Assembly: GCA_009809945.1 (NCBI GenBank)
Contig: WTPW01000072.1
Coordinates: 638,353-702,352, forward strand
Length of the DNA stretch: 64,000 nt
DNA from: Gigaspora margarita
Lineage: Eukaryota; Glomeromycota; Glomeromycetes; Diversisporales; Gigasporaceae
Reading direction: 5' to 3'
Part shown: in pieces, positions 1 through 11,335 of the stretch
Position numbering within the stretch: the stretch's first letter is position 1
Layout of the letters: each line of letters starts with the position of its first letter
Position numbers and translations under genes: made by a program
Notes under the pieces: model-generated
The model's database searches: none
Seen by the model: the letters and a program-made list of their open reading frames with translations, nothing else
Told to the model about the DNA's origin: nothing

Positions 1-48
1 AGTTTGGATTAGAACATTATATGAATGGTGCACCATATGGCATGCCAT

Positions 49-105
49 GCGCCAAAAAGTATTAATGGCACGCCATTGGCATGCCATTAAAAAATATTTG
101 CGCCA
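49..105. repeat. Short imperfect hairpin with ATGGCATGCCAT motifs
   Basis: The two arms (GCGCCAAAAAGTATTAATGG and the complement of CCATTAAAAAATATTTGCGC) face each other around a GGCATGCC core. Further ATGGCATGCCAT palindromes lie just upstream. It is probably a small foldback element; no target duplication was found. Confidence 0.45.
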
Positions 106-152
106 ACCACTCTAGTTGGAAGCCATATTGATAATCACAAATTTAACAAATA

Positions 153-404
153 GGAGTACATCTATAGAAAAGGGACAAATTATTTTTAGCAACTTTTTTT
201 AAAATTTTAATTTTAAATTAAAATATCTTGACAACTACTAAATCAAATTTAATAAATTTTTTTTTGTTTTAATTTTATAACTATAAAAAATTAAAATAAA
301 AAACTTTTGATTAAATTTTGTTAAGTAGTTGTTAAGTATTTTAACTTAAAGTTAAAAAAACTATTACTTAGAAAAGATTTGTCCCTTTTCTATTGATGTC
401 CCCC
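153..404. mobile_element. MITE-like element with 30-bp terminal inverted repeats
   Basis: The left end GGAGTACATCTATAGAAAAG is mirrored at the right end by CTTTTCTATTGATGTCCCCC, and the repeats continue inward through GGGACAAAT. The interior is AT-rich and non-coding. I could not settle the target duplication, so the superfamily is unassigned. Confidence 0.6.
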
Positions 405-732
405 AATTATAATTTTTATAATATCCAACAGTTTACTATAGTTTTTTAAAGTTTCAAAATTTTAAAATTTGGGATTTAGAAACTTAGCTTTAATAACAAT
501 ACATGAATTTATAACAGTAATGTCTGAGACATTAGTAATAAATATTGAAATTGATAAATTTCGACAGTGTTTGGTCATAAACTTTAGTTTTTCGAAAAAT
601 TTTGGCTGAATGTTTAAATGTTCATCGAGTTTTAATTATCAAAAAATATACTACATCTAAACAAATATTTAATGTGATATTAAATTTATTAATTGTACTA
701 TTAGAGTAAAAAAATACATAGCATAGTGGATA

Positions 733-1349
733 GAGATGGGCAAATCACGGTTTTTTCAAAAATCCTGCACGTCACGTGCGGATCCCACGTGGGATCGGAT
801 TACAAATTTCTGGAGTTTTTAATTTTTTGTCTAATAAAAATAAAACCATGCAGAATTTATTATTGAAAATTAATTTTCTTGTTCAAATTACTGTAGTTAT
901 TCTTATAAATCTTATTTATTCTAAATAAAAACACTTATATGAATTTTTGCTTATATGTAAAATGGATTAAATTTACAAAGAATTCTTATAATATTTAAGC
1001 ATAAAGTAATTTAATCTTATTGATTTAAACATATGAAATATTAAAATTTTTACTAATTCAGATTTTCCCTAAATTTTTTATAATTAAATTAAAGAACAAT
1101 TAAATTAATTATTTTAATACTGTAAATAAATTCTGTATAGACATATAATTATAAAAATTTATTATGTGAAACGATATACAGGCAAATAAATTCCATATAT
1201 ATCGATGCATATCAAATAGGAATTGACCTAGATAGGTTAATACAGGCCAGATAATATGGCAATGCCGGCCGGATAATTTTATATTAGAATCATATTAAAA
1301 ATCCCGCGAGGGCTCTAAAAATCCCGCGCGTCACGCGCGTGCCCATCTC
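733..1349. mobile_element. TA-flanked non-autonomous element (Tc1/mariner-like ends), copy in duplication 1
   Basis: GAGATGGGC at the left end and GCCCATCTC at the right end are flanked by TA on both sides, which fits a TA target duplication. Sub-terminal GC-rich pieces (CACGTCACGTGCGG; CGCGCGTCACGCGCGTG) contrast with an AT-rich interior. The same element sits at 14687-15247 in copy 2, so it inserted before the segmental duplication. It is non-coding. Confidence 0.6.
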
Positions 1350-3351
1350 TAATAATGGATCCGTTTATGATTATCACAAACGTGTGAATACGCATGCATT
1401 GTTACAAATTTGAGGATGAACAAAAAAACACTTTTAATATCGTCTTTATAATGTTCATGTAAACACATCAAAAAAATAACCGGTTTGGTCGAAAAGTATC
1501 AAACTCTTACGCTCCAGATCAAACAATTATTTAATGTCGTGGGCAATAACGAAAGAAGTAAATTATACTATCGTTTAGGAAGCACAGTTGTGCGGATATT
1601 ATTTACGACAATATAAAAGGTTATTGCAAACAGATTTTTAATATAACAACTGCTGTAATAAATTATAAAATCTTTGTCTTATAGTTGAAGTAAATTAAAA
1701 ATATATTTCATTATTATTCTTTGCTTAGTGAATATTGACGTTTATTTAAAGTTAGGAATATTTTAAGATGACATTTTGTCGTTATTATGGAATGTTACGT
1801 TCCCAAAAAGTACTCTAAAGTGTATAAAAAAAATCCGTTTACATCATAAAGCATCATGTAATGACGTAATCCTCTTATCCGTTCAATCCATCCATATATT
1901 AAAAATAATACGTCTATGTAATTCTTTTGGTCTGATATAAATATGCAATGGCTGTGCATCACGAACCATTAACCATTAGTAAAACTATCTCTTCGACATT
2001 TTTTTATTAGCGGATCCAAACAAGTTTGAATATAAGTTTCTTTTTTTTCGCAATTTTATTGGTCATTTACATATTACACTAAACATTCGTACATTTAAAG
2101 TGCTTAGAAACGGGCAAGGTAATAAAATTATTTATTTATTTTTTATCCTCTTATTATGTATTATTATGTATTATTACCTTATTGCTTATTGCAATTTATT
2201 ATGACTCACAATGCAATTTGAATGAAATAATTTTGAAATCTGAATACTTATTTTGTAAATGCCACGATCTTTTACTTATCATTAAGTGATAATATTTATT
2301 GATAATAAGTAATCATACATATTAACATTCGTTATTTCTAAACGTTTTTTTCAAATGAATGTTATCAGCAAATTTCATNCATCATATAACACACGGAAAT
2401 TTGAAATCAGGAATATTGTAAATACAATTATAAACCTAAAAATTATATTGGCCGATTTAATTATGTAGATTATTAAAATTTAATTTTTTTTTCAAACTTG
2501 GAAGATATCTAGTAATGACCCAGTCAGTTTCAAGATTTTAGACTATTTTTGTACGCTACTAGTGTGTGAAATTGAAAAATACTATAGACTCTAATATCAA
2601 AAATAATTTCATTAAAATTTGAGAAAATTCTAGTGAAAAAATTAAATCAGCGTGGGACAGGTCAAAATCCCGACAAGTTAGGTTATGTTGATACAGATAC
2701 AGATTCGGCCAATGTTTTAATGTTTTTCGAGATTTCGTTCATCAGGACTCTATCTGTTGGGATTTTTACCCAGTGATTCTGGTAACTTAATGTAATTTTT
2801 TTAGTAAATATAATTTATTAATAATAACTTGCTATTATGACCTTTTCTCTCTTGATAAAATGTTATTAAGTCTATTAATTTGTTAAAGCTCAAATTTTTT
2901 TTGCCAAATAAAATTTTGTTAAGAAAAAGATAAATTAATTTATAATCACAGGAATGCGAAGTACATATTTTTATAAAAGCAGAAATTCATCTTGAATACT
3001 TTCAAATAGTTAAACATAATAAGTAAATTATCATAAAATTTTATAATACATATTAAATTTCAAAGATTTTGACTTTTGACTTTTAAGGAATTATTATTAT
3101 TTTTTTTTGTTAAAAATCACCATATGAATATATTTAATGTTATTTTCAATTATCAATTTCTCAATTCAAATAGCATAAAGATACAATATGTAGAAAACTA
3201 TGGGAATGCTATCGACACACAGTTACTCGAGTGTGGTTCTTAACACCTTAACTTATTCTATTTTATTCACTTTTAATCTATTTTCATTAAGTCCTTTCTC
3301 AGAACAGTGTGGGGCTTACACAGCTGTTACATTCTACTTCCCAGAACAGTG

Positions 3352-4039
3352 NNNNNNNNNNNNNNNNNNNNNNNNNNNNNNNNNNNNNNNNNNNNNNNNN
3401 NNNNNNNNNNNNNNNNNNNNNNNNNNNNNNNNNNNNNNNNNNNNNNNNNNNNNNNNNNNNNNNNNNNNNNNNNNNNNNNNNNNNNNNNNNNNNNNNNNNN
3501 NNNNNNNNNNNNNNNNNNNNNNNNNNNNNNNNNNNNNNNNNNNNNNNNNNNNNNNNNNNNNNNNNNNNNNNNNNNNNNNNNNNNNNNNNNNNNNNNNNNN
3601 NNNNNNNNNNNNNNNNNNNNNNNNNNNNNNNNNNNNNNNNNNNNNNNNNNNNNNNNNNNNNNNNNNNNNNNNNNNNNNNNNNNNNNNNNNNNNNNNNNNN
3701 NNNNNNNNNNNNNNNNNNNNNNNNNNNNNNNNNNNNNNNNNNNNNNNNNNNNNNNNNNNNNNNNNNNNNNNNNNNNNNNNNNNNNNNNNNNNNNNNNNNN
3801 NNNNNNNNNNNNNNNNNNNNNNNNNNNNNNNNNNNNNNNNNNNNNNNNNNNNNNNNNNNNNNNNNNNNNNNNNNNNNNNNNNNNNNNNNNNNNNNNNNNN
3901 NNNNNNNNNNNNNNNNNNNNNNNNNNNNNNNNNNNNNNNNNNNNNNNNNNNNNNNNNNNNNNNNNNNNNNNNNNNNNNNNNNNNNNNNNNNNNNNNNNNN
4001 NNNNNNNNNNNNNNNNNNNNNNNNNNNNNNNNNNNNNNN
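3352..4039. other. Assembly gap (688 N)
   Basis: The gap opens inside the second unit of a 42-bp tandem repeat and closes in a T-tract. Copy 2 shows what probably belongs here: about 650 bp (17472-18120) with the remaining tandem units and a duplicated T-rich segment. The repeats probably caused the gap. Confidence 0.9.
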
Positions 4040-4373
4040 TTTTTTTTTTTTTTGTAAGTTCTCAATAATTATTACGGCATAATTCTATTTAAAATCGTAT
4101 TCCACGGTATATACCTGTAGCTTCACTTTGAGAATTAATTTACATGTAATTTTTCATGCATTCAATATTTACTAACTGAATTTATTTCTGATTGTTATAT
4201 ACAGAATCGTACAAAACCAGACTCATATGGGCGGATTTGACGCATAGATGATCATTTGAAATGTGACAAAATCAAAAATACAATAATTTTGGCCATAGCC
4301 AGCATTATTTGGCTCGATTTATAGTTTATTTCCTTTTTAGATCACCTCGCGGAAACCTTGCAAATCCAAAATA

Positions 4374-4522
4374 GGGGGTCGACTAAAGCGGAGTTAATTC
4401 AATATATGATCTACACACTGCATAAATTACATTATTGATATCTATATAACCTTCTAACAATAAATGCATCAAAAAGGTAACCCTAACCCTAACCAAATTT
4501 CTCTCCGCTTTAGCCGACCCCC
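4374..4522. mobile_element. MITE A, AGCGGAG-type inverted repeats
   Basis: GGGGGTCGACTAAAGCGGAG at the left end is mirrored by CTCCGCTTTAGCCGACCCCC at the right. AAAATA flanks both sides directly, a likely 6-bp target duplication. The interior holds two telomere-like CCCTAA units in CCCTAACCCTAACC at about 4480. A closely related element follows only 26 bp away. Confidence 0.65.
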
Positions 4523-4548
4523 AAAATAGGAAATCAAAATACAAAATA

Positions 4549-4826
4549 GGGGGTCGTCTAAAGCGGAGTAGAATCACGTGACAATTGACCAATCAAATTA
4601 TCGAATTTTGATGATCTTCGGCGAAGCAAACAAAAAAGAGAAGCGAAAACCTTGAAAAATACAAAAAATGGCAGTCTAAACCTACCTTGGTATTTTAATT
4701 AAAAATGTCTGGAAGGCAATTTTGCTTATACTAAAAGCTCTCTACCCCAGACTTAAGATGATCCTAACCCTAAAGTTAATTCGATAAAATATATTATAAG
4801 AATCTACTCCGCTTTAGACGTCACCC
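4549..4826. mobile_element. MITE B, second AGCGGAG-type copy
   Basis: GGGGGTCGTCTAAAGCGGAG is mirrored by CTCCGCTTTAGACGTCACCC, again flanked by AAAATA on both sides. Its ends are shared with MITE A but its interior is longer and different. A weak relic of the same ends lies near 55005 (TTTGCTTTAGCTGACCTCC). Confidence 0.65.
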
Positions 4827-5183
4827 AAAATAGGAAAGCAAAATAGAAACTTGATTGGTTTAAATTCACGACAATCACAAAATTGATGTGCAATTCGAAA
4901 ATATCACATTAATGAAAATGCGTTCAATCCGCCCATATGCTATTATCTGTTATTTATTTTATTCATACGCAGAGCCTACTTTTAATCACTAAGAAAATCA
5001 TCGCTAAAAAAATTGTGTAACAAAATACGTCAATCTAAACAAATCTAATATAAATATTGATCAGTGGTAAATTTTTAATGTTTACATTTTTCTTTTTTTC
5101 TACCAACTATTTTCTCTGCCTTTAACCTATTAATAAGTAAAAATATATATATATATATAATTTTTTTATCACTTTTAAGAAAA

Positions 5184-7061
5184 ATGAATGAATTACCGAA
5201 CGAGTGCCTTTTCGAAATCTTTAATAACTTTCGGACTAAATATAGAAGTTTATTTTCATTTCTTCTCGTAAACCGTCTTTGGTGTACAATTATTATACCA
5301 ATATTATGGAGCAATCCAACAGATCATTGTTATGGCGATAGAAGACTTTTAGAATTATTTCTTTCAACATTAAATGTTAAAGAACAGGCTCTATTAATTC
5401 CCTTTAAAATTATTCTTCCAAAATTGCCAAAACCATTATTTGAGTATACAAGTTATGCTACATCCATCAATGGTTGTCATTTGACTTTTCCGATTATAGA
5501 CTGGCTCATAGATGAAGGGATTATAGAAGAATCTCGCATTTTGATTTCTACCAATTATAATTGTCTTCCTGTAACGGTTGTGAAGTTTTCTTTAATCGCA
5601 ATGTTTTTACGAACAAATAGAAAAATTAAAACCTTAAAGTTGGATGGTGCTATTTATGATAAGAAGATATTTAATAATCTTTATGAGAATGTTAATATTA
5701 CCTCTCTAGAATTTTGTGCGGAGGCAACAGGAATATTAGTAGAAATTATTAATAAAAATTCTTTAACTTCTTTAAAATTCACTTATAATAATGGTATTAG
5801 TTCTGAGGAATGGAATGCAATAGCAGAGGCTCTTACCAAGAACACTACTATAACTTCTTTGGATCTTTCTAATAATCGGCTTGATTTTACTAAAGGCAAA
5901 GCACTAATTAAAGCATTACGTATGAACTCTACTCTTATGTCTTTAAATCTTACCGATAATGATCTTGATGATGAGTGTTTGAAAATTATAGCAGAAGCTC
6001 TTCATAAAAACTTGGGTTTAATTACTTTAAATTTGGCAAATAATCCTTTTGGTTTCGAAGGGATGAATGCATTAATGAAAGCTCTTCATACAAATACTAC
6101 TCTGACTTCTTTGGAACTTTCTTTAAGCCAATTTGACTTTGATGGAATGAAAGCATTAGTCAAAACTCTCTGTATAAATGCTACTCTAACTTCTTTACAC
6201 ATTGATTATAATTCTTTTGATTTTGAGAATGCTGAATTATTAGCAGAAGCGCTTTATAAAAATACAACTTTAACTAAATTATATATTGATGAAAATCGTA
6301 TTGGGACTAGAGGGTTAGATGCACTGGCAAAAGCTCTTTGCAAAAACAATTCTTTAACCACTTTACATATTAGTAATAATCATATTGATTTTGAAGGTGG
6401 AAAAATCTTTGCAGAGGTACTTTGTGTAAATACTACTTTGATTGATGTAGATTTTGGGCATAACCGACTTGATTCTGTGGGTGTTACAGCATTAGGAGAG
6501 GCTCTTTGCAAAAACAATACTTTAACTTCTTTAGGCCTTTACGATAATCAAATTGATTCTGGAGGGATAAAAGCATTATCCATGTCGCTTCATCAAAATA
6601 CTGCTCTAACTTTTTTAGACCTTTCGAATAATCAACTCGGTTTTGAAGATGGAAAAGCATTAGCTGAAGCCCTTTACGTAAACAAAACTTTGACTCATTT
6701 AGATCTCGGTTGCAACAATCTTGGATCCGAAGGTGCTGAAGTATTGGCGGAAGCTCTTTGTAAAAACATCACCTTAACTACTTTAAATATTGACTATAAT
6801 CAGGTCGATTCTAGAGGGGTAAAAGCATTAGAAAAAGTTCTATATATAAACACTACTCTAGCTTTTTTATATCTTTCTTATAACATATTTGGCTTTGAAG
6901 GTGAAAAGATATTAATAGAAGCTTTAAGCAAAAATAGTACTTTAATAACTTTATACCTTTATCATCAAGATATGAATATCGAAGATCTGAACAACCTTAA
7001 AAAAATCCTTCGTGTAAATAATATACCAACATCTGTTAAATTTGGCATGTGGGATTTTTAA
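5184..7061 (+). CDS. F-box / leucine-rich repeat protein (625 aa)
   Basis: This is an intact single-exon gene of 625 codons. Residues 1-45 form an F-box-like helix set (LPNECLFEIFNNF ... LLVNRLWCTIIIPILWSNP), the glomeromycotan version of the motif that docks a substrate receptor on Skp1 in an SCF ubiquitin ligase. Residues 220-611 are 14 consecutive leucine-rich repeats, each exactly 28 residues (consensus NTTLTSLxLxxNxxxxxGxKALAEAL), the ribonuclease-inhibitor/NLRC-like type. A 14-residue tail ending GMWDF follows. The start at 5184 is chosen because the F-box begins at once (MNELPNE). An AT dinucleotide tract lies about 20 bp upstream and AATAAA lies at 7321. It probably selects ubiquitylation targets through the curved LRR surface; the target is unknown. 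A broken inverted relative lies at about 11.8-12.1 kb. Confidence 0.9.
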   Translation: MNELPNECLFEIFNNFRTKYRSLFSFLLVNRLWCTIIIPILWSNPTDHCYGDRRLLELFLSTLNVKEQALLIPFKIILPKLPKPLFEYTSYATSINGCHLTFPIIDWLIDEGIIEESRILISTNYNCLPVTVVKFSLIAMFLRTNRKIKTLKLDGAIYDKKIFNNLYENVNITSLEFCAEATGILVEIINKNSLTSLKFTYNNGISSEEWNAIAEALTKNTTITSLDLSNNRLDFTKGKALIKALRMNSTLMSLNLTDNDLDDECLKIIAEALHKNLGLITLNLANNPFGFEGMNALMKALHTNTTLTSLELSLSQFDFDGMKALVKTLCINATLTSLHIDYNSFDFENAELLAEALYKNTTLTKLYIDENRIGTRGLDALAKALCKNNSLTTLHISNNHIDFEGGKIFAEVLCVNTTLIDVDFGHNRLDSVGVTALGEALCKNNTLTSLGLYDNQIDSGGIKALSMSLHQNTALTFLDLSNNQLGFEDGKALAEALYVNKTLTHLDLGCNNLGSEGAEVLAEALCKNITLTTLNIDYNQVDSRGVKALEKVLYINTTLAFLYLSYNIFGFEGEKILIEALSKNSTLITLYLYHQDMNIEDLNNLKKILRVNNIPTSVKFGMWDF

Positions 7062-7380
7062 TTTTTTTTATTAGATTATTATGATGGGTGCCTCTTTATC
7101 CCATTAATTGACTTTTTTTAAAGTGGTTTTACGTTATTTACATATATTGTAGATTTGTATGCTTTCAATGAATTGATTATGCATTATCTAGCACTAAGAC
7201 ATTCAACTATCTAAATCTTCTGCTATTTCCATCATATTTTTTTTTTTTTATGTATCCATCATATTGTTTTGTCATCCAGATACAGTAACTGAGACGAAAT
7301 TCATATAGACTTTAATATTGAATAAAGCAAAAGTTTTTTTTTTATTGTTTCCTTAATATAATCATTTAAAGTATTTAGAA
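7062..7380. other. 3' flank of the F-box/LRR gene
   Basis: This is AT-rich non-coding sequence. AATAAAG at 7321 is the best candidate polyadenylation signal for the upstream gene. Nothing else is recognised. Confidence 0.4.
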
Positions 7381-7620
7381 TTAAGGCCATATAAAGTTAA
7401 TTTTTTGGTTCTCATAACATGAGACAAAGAAATGACCCGACCGGCCGGACTTTTATTTAAAAATTTTATATGTAAAAATTTTTAAAATTTTTAAAATTTT
7501 TAAAAATTTTTTTTTGAAATCCCGCCTGACTATTAAAACATATAAAAATTTTTTAAAAAATTTTCCAAAATATGACCCGGCCGGGTTATGAGACCAAAAA
7601 ATTAACTTTATATGGCCTAA
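7381..7620. mobile_element. MITE with 36-bp terminal inverted repeats
   Basis: The left end (AGGCCATATAAAGTTAATTT, then TTTGGTT) is mirrored at 7585-7617 by the complementary sequence ending TTAACTTTATATGGCCT. Both arms carry an internal GACCCGRCCGG motif. The centre is an A/T homopolymer-rich stretch. The target duplication is uncertain because the flanks (TTA / AAT) are themselves palindromic. Confidence 0.7.
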
Positions 7621-8370
7621 TCTTGCATACATAATTTTTTAGGGTATACCTAGTGACGTAAACTTAATCAATGAATAAAATAACAGCTTTAATAATTAAT
7701 ATTAGATGAACTAAGTAAAAATATTTTTCACCCTAGAACCCCAGAGGTAAAAGTTTTAATAGATTATATAAAAACATTTAATTGTAAATTTCACTCCGGT
7801 GAATGATAAATAAATTCTAATTACGATTATAATTTGCGTAATAATTATCATAGATTTATCATGATCAGTTTAAGTTGTGATGATTAAAATTAAATTAACA
7901 TTATGTTATGCTGATAGTATTACTTTCATTTAAAATTACGGTTTTCTAGGCGATAAAATTTAGAAAGTTAAGAAAAAATTTTACATACTATATTAATATT
8001 TGTCAAGGAGTAATTTAATTTAACATTAAATGGAGAAAGTTGTGATATTTTGATTGTTATATTATTCATATGAATGTACAAATCTCATGTACGTACATTT
8101 AAATTATAATTTAACATTGTGAGTAAAATTAATTTGCAATAGTCTTATAATAAATTTGACAATTATTTAAAGTCGCTTATGAGTTTCATAAATAATAATG
8201 TAGAATGATTATTTTGGTCTATTATTATTTAATAAAATGTCTTATGATTAAAATTCCTTTCAAAAATTTGACCATAACCATAAATTCTAATGAAATTTGA
8301 AAAAAAATCCACGTTAAAAAAAAAAAAAAAAAAAAAAAAAAACAACTTCTAAACTCTGTTGATTTAATTA

Positions 8371-8948
8371 ACGTACGTACTGGGATGGTTAATCAAAATT
8401 ATGTACGTAAGTTAATATATTGCAAATTTTTCATGTTACCTGAAGAAAAACTATTGTTATCCTATTGATACGCATCGATATAACGGTGATATTAATATAT
8501 TTGTTAAAAATGTCGGTTAAAAACGATTCAACTTATTAAAAAGAAAAGGAAATGCTTGGAAGTTTTCAAAAACGTTTACAAAGTGTAAAAAAACAAAGTT
8601 ACGTTTGAATATTTTATGTTGATATGTAAATTTTAGTGTTCAACTAATAGAATATATAAATTTATTAAAAAATTTGTACAATATAGAAAAAAAAAAAATT
8701 CTAGAGCTTTTGTGAAAAATCGAACGTAACTTTTAAGAGATAGTACTTATGAAGAGACTTCACTCAAAAGAAATTAGAAAAAGAAGCACAATATTCAGAA
8801 GAATTTTTTAGAAATCTGTACTTTTCTTTATAATTAATTGAAAATGATATTTTAGCCGATCATTTTTTTCGCTGATAAAATCTGATCATAGCAAAATCAT
8901 TAACACCCCTGACATAGTTTTGATTACTTGGACCCCCAGTATACGTAT
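8371..8948 (+). mobile_element. TIR element of the ACGTACTGGG family, copy A
   Basis: ACGTACGTACTGGG at the left is mirrored by CCCAGTATACGTAT at the right. Interior blocks (around 8410-8455 and 8775-8890) match 21204-21470 in reverse orientation. Copy A carries about 330 bp not present in copy B between AAAACTATTG and CACAATATTC. It is non-coding. Confidence 0.55.
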
Positions 8949-9749
8949 ATCAATTCTTAATGATGTGTAGTAATGAGCAATCCAGGATTTTTAATCTACT
9001 GCCACACCAAATTTTGTCTAATATAAGTAATGTGCATGAATTCGAATATTGACGCGCATGACTTTTTTAGAACATGAACATAACAATTATCACATCAAAA
9101 TACAAATTTTATTTCAATTAATGAATAAAAAAAAGACAAAACGGGTCAAGACAGTTTTCAAGAATCCTAATATAAAAATTTAAATTTTAACTTTTTATTT
9201 AAAAAAAAAATAATAATTTCATCATAAAACATCCTCACACCATTACCCAAAATAAATGCCTCTAAAATTTGACTTAAAATGTTCATTCTCATATATTTTT
9301 ATCAGACATCACTATAGCTAATTTGCCAGGTTTTTTCACCTTTTTTTTCTGTCTGTTAAAAAAATGACTCATTTTTATTCAAAAACATTTATAATTTTTT
9401 TTTGCTTTAAACGTTACATTTAATTACTTTACTGTTTGTTTAATATGTTCCTTTTATTGCTACATAAAGCTTAGCTACAAAGCTGTACAGAACCCTAGTT
9501 ACAACCAACAAACTGTGCTAACCCTAGATCATTGATAGAACTGTACAATGCCTGTGCTAGTTTTCAGGCCTTTTTTTTTTTAGCAATGTAGTCTTTTTTT
9601 GCCACTTGCAAATTAGAAAATGCCTAAATCGTAATAAAATATTTATATTTTTAGTTCTCATACATTTGTTAAAGAACTACCATGCAGTTATAAATTGCAA
9701 TCCATTTTTTGAACAGTTTGCTAATCAGTTATTTTTCAGTTTTATTTTT
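8949..9749. other. AT-rich intergenic stretch
   Basis: I see no gene or clear repeat here. Short AACCCTA-like motifs occur at about 9490-9525 but are not arrayed. Confidence 0.3.
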
Positions 9750-10150
9750 ATTATGGTGCTGGAAACCTATACTCAACGGTTATATGAATGCTTCAATTTT
9801 TTAAATGGAAATAACTTCGTATCTAAGAGTTTTACAAAAATCTGACTAGAACTTTGTAACTATAACAGCTCTACATGTGTGCCAATCAAAATCTCATTAC
9901 TATAAAGAGTTGATGCAGTTTGAAAATTGAAATTATATATATAAATTTATATATTTACATATAAATTTCCAATTTTTAAAATGCATCAACTCTTCACAAT
10001 GAAAAGATACTTGGCACATATGTAGAGCTGATATAGCTCTACAAAGTTACTAGTCAGATTTTTTTTAAAAACCTATAGATAAAAGTTATAGCTATTTAAA
10101 AAATTGAAACACTTAATGTAATCATTGAGTATAGGCTTTCAGCACCATAG
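9750..10150. mobile_element. Foldback element with long arms
   Basis: TTATGGTGCTGGAAACCTAT on the left pairs with ATAGGCTTTCAGCACCATAG on the right. Complementarity continues inward almost to the centre at about 9950 (TGCAGTTTGAAAATTG facing TTTTAAAATGCATCAACT). It is therefore nearly one 400-bp hairpin. It is non-coding and the target duplication was not resolved. Confidence 0.65.
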
Positions 10151-10399
10151 TTATTAGAACTATACTACATCATCTTTTACTTTGTTTATTTAGTAGTCAA
10201 AAATGCTGTAGTAAGCAATAGAATAGGATGTATATTATCTATTTATTTGTTCATATATTTTAATCTGAAAATTAGATATTATTTTTAATGTCTACTATAT
10301 AGTTTAAAATATTTCTACTACAAAAAGCACAAAATAATACTCTGAAGCGTTAATTTGAAATTGGACACCTCTAAAATAGCATATAAAGCTTCAAATTAG

Positions 10400-10680
10400 T
10401 ACCCATGAGCAATGTTGTCACAGGACAGCTTTGGATAGTAATTTTGCAACTTTGAAAAATTAATTAAGTAAAATTACTTAAATTTTTATTAAGATAACCT
10501 ATTTTTAATTAATTGGAATGTGTTGCACCTAAAAAATATATAATTATATTTTTTAGACAAATTTATTGATTATTAAGGCCTGGACAAGCTTTGGACAAAC
10601 TTGGGCTTTGGATATTTTAGATATAAACAAGGTCAAAAAAGGCTGTGGGTAGCAAAAATGCACAATACTGCTCATGAGTA
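10400..10680. mobile_element. Possible TA-flanked MITE
   Basis: TACCCATGAGCAATGTTGTC at the left is mirrored by CACAATACTGCTCATGAGTA at the right, with terminal TA on both sides. The arms are imperfect, so this is a moderate call. Confidence 0.45.
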
Positions 10681-10764
10681 TCTTGAATTAATATGTATCT
10701 CTATATAAATAAATATAAAAAAAGTCAAAAAGATAAATAAATCAAAATGTACTTAAGTATTAAA

Positions 10765-11102
10765 TTAATGAACTAAAAAATGCTAGAAAAAATAAATTTT
10801 ATTAAACAAAATAGAAAATATTTTAAATTGGTCTGGCATGTTTATTATACAATAAATATTTAAATAAAATGTGTAATTTGACAAATTTTATTATAATAAT
10901 ATTTCTTTTTTTATAGTAAATTATATTAATATAATTTAATGAACAAAAAAATGCTAGAAAAAAATAAATTTTATTAAACAAAATAGAAATATTTTAAATT
11001 GATCCGGCATGTTTATTATACAAAAAATACTTAAATAAAATGTGTAATTTGACAAATTTTATTATAATAATATTTCTTTTTTTATAGTAAATTATATTAA
11101 TA
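10765..11102 (+). repeat. 171-bp tandem duplication (two units)
   Basis: Two head-to-tail units start TTAATGAAC at 10765 and 10936 and differ by only a few bases (TTGGTCTGGCATG against TTGATCCGGCATG). There is no coding capacity. It is a recent local duplication. Confidence 0.8.
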
Positions 11103-11335
11103 AGATTTTCATTTTAATTAATAAATTTTTTGCTACAAAACTACCTTTTTTTTTATACCTTTTTAAAAAATTTTACAATTAATAGAGTTTTCAAAGATAT
11201 AGCTCAAGCAATTTTGCTATTGATCTTTATTTTTGATGTCAATAAACTTTAGACACTATTCACAGAAATTGAAGTCGTGTGAGATCCATTCATAAATCTT
11301 TCAGATATGTGCCTATTTTCAATTGGAACGGTCAA

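Larger units (their letters stand above)
491..4190 (+). repeat. Segmental duplication, copy 1 (direct repeat of 14445-18274)
   Basis: From TAATAACAATACATGAATTT to CTAACTGAATTTATTTCTG, this block matches 14445-18274 in the same orientation, with scattered substitutions and small indels. Copy 1 contains an assembly gap (3352-4039) and lacks the TA-MITE found at 16252-16445 in copy 2. No convincing gene is conserved between the copies. A TATA-like box with downstream AT-rich sequence near 1940-2280 (copy 2: 15840-16220) could be a promoter or an old exon, but the reading frames differ between copies. Neither boundary shows the terminal repeats of a transposon, so this looks like a segmental duplication rather than one element. 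Confidence 0.85.

Noticed and set aside
3200-4082. Long open frames over 3200-4082 on both strands
   Set aside because: They consist almost entirely of N bases; there is no sequence to support a gene.
4478-4494. Interstitial telomere or chromosome end
   Set aside because: Only about two CCCTAA units, inside a MITE; far too short for a telomere.
5075-5314. 79-codon minus-strand frame over the F-box start, with a similar plus-strand frame at 11987-12184
   Set aside because: The similarity is real but is the antisense of the F-box coding region and of its inverted relic.
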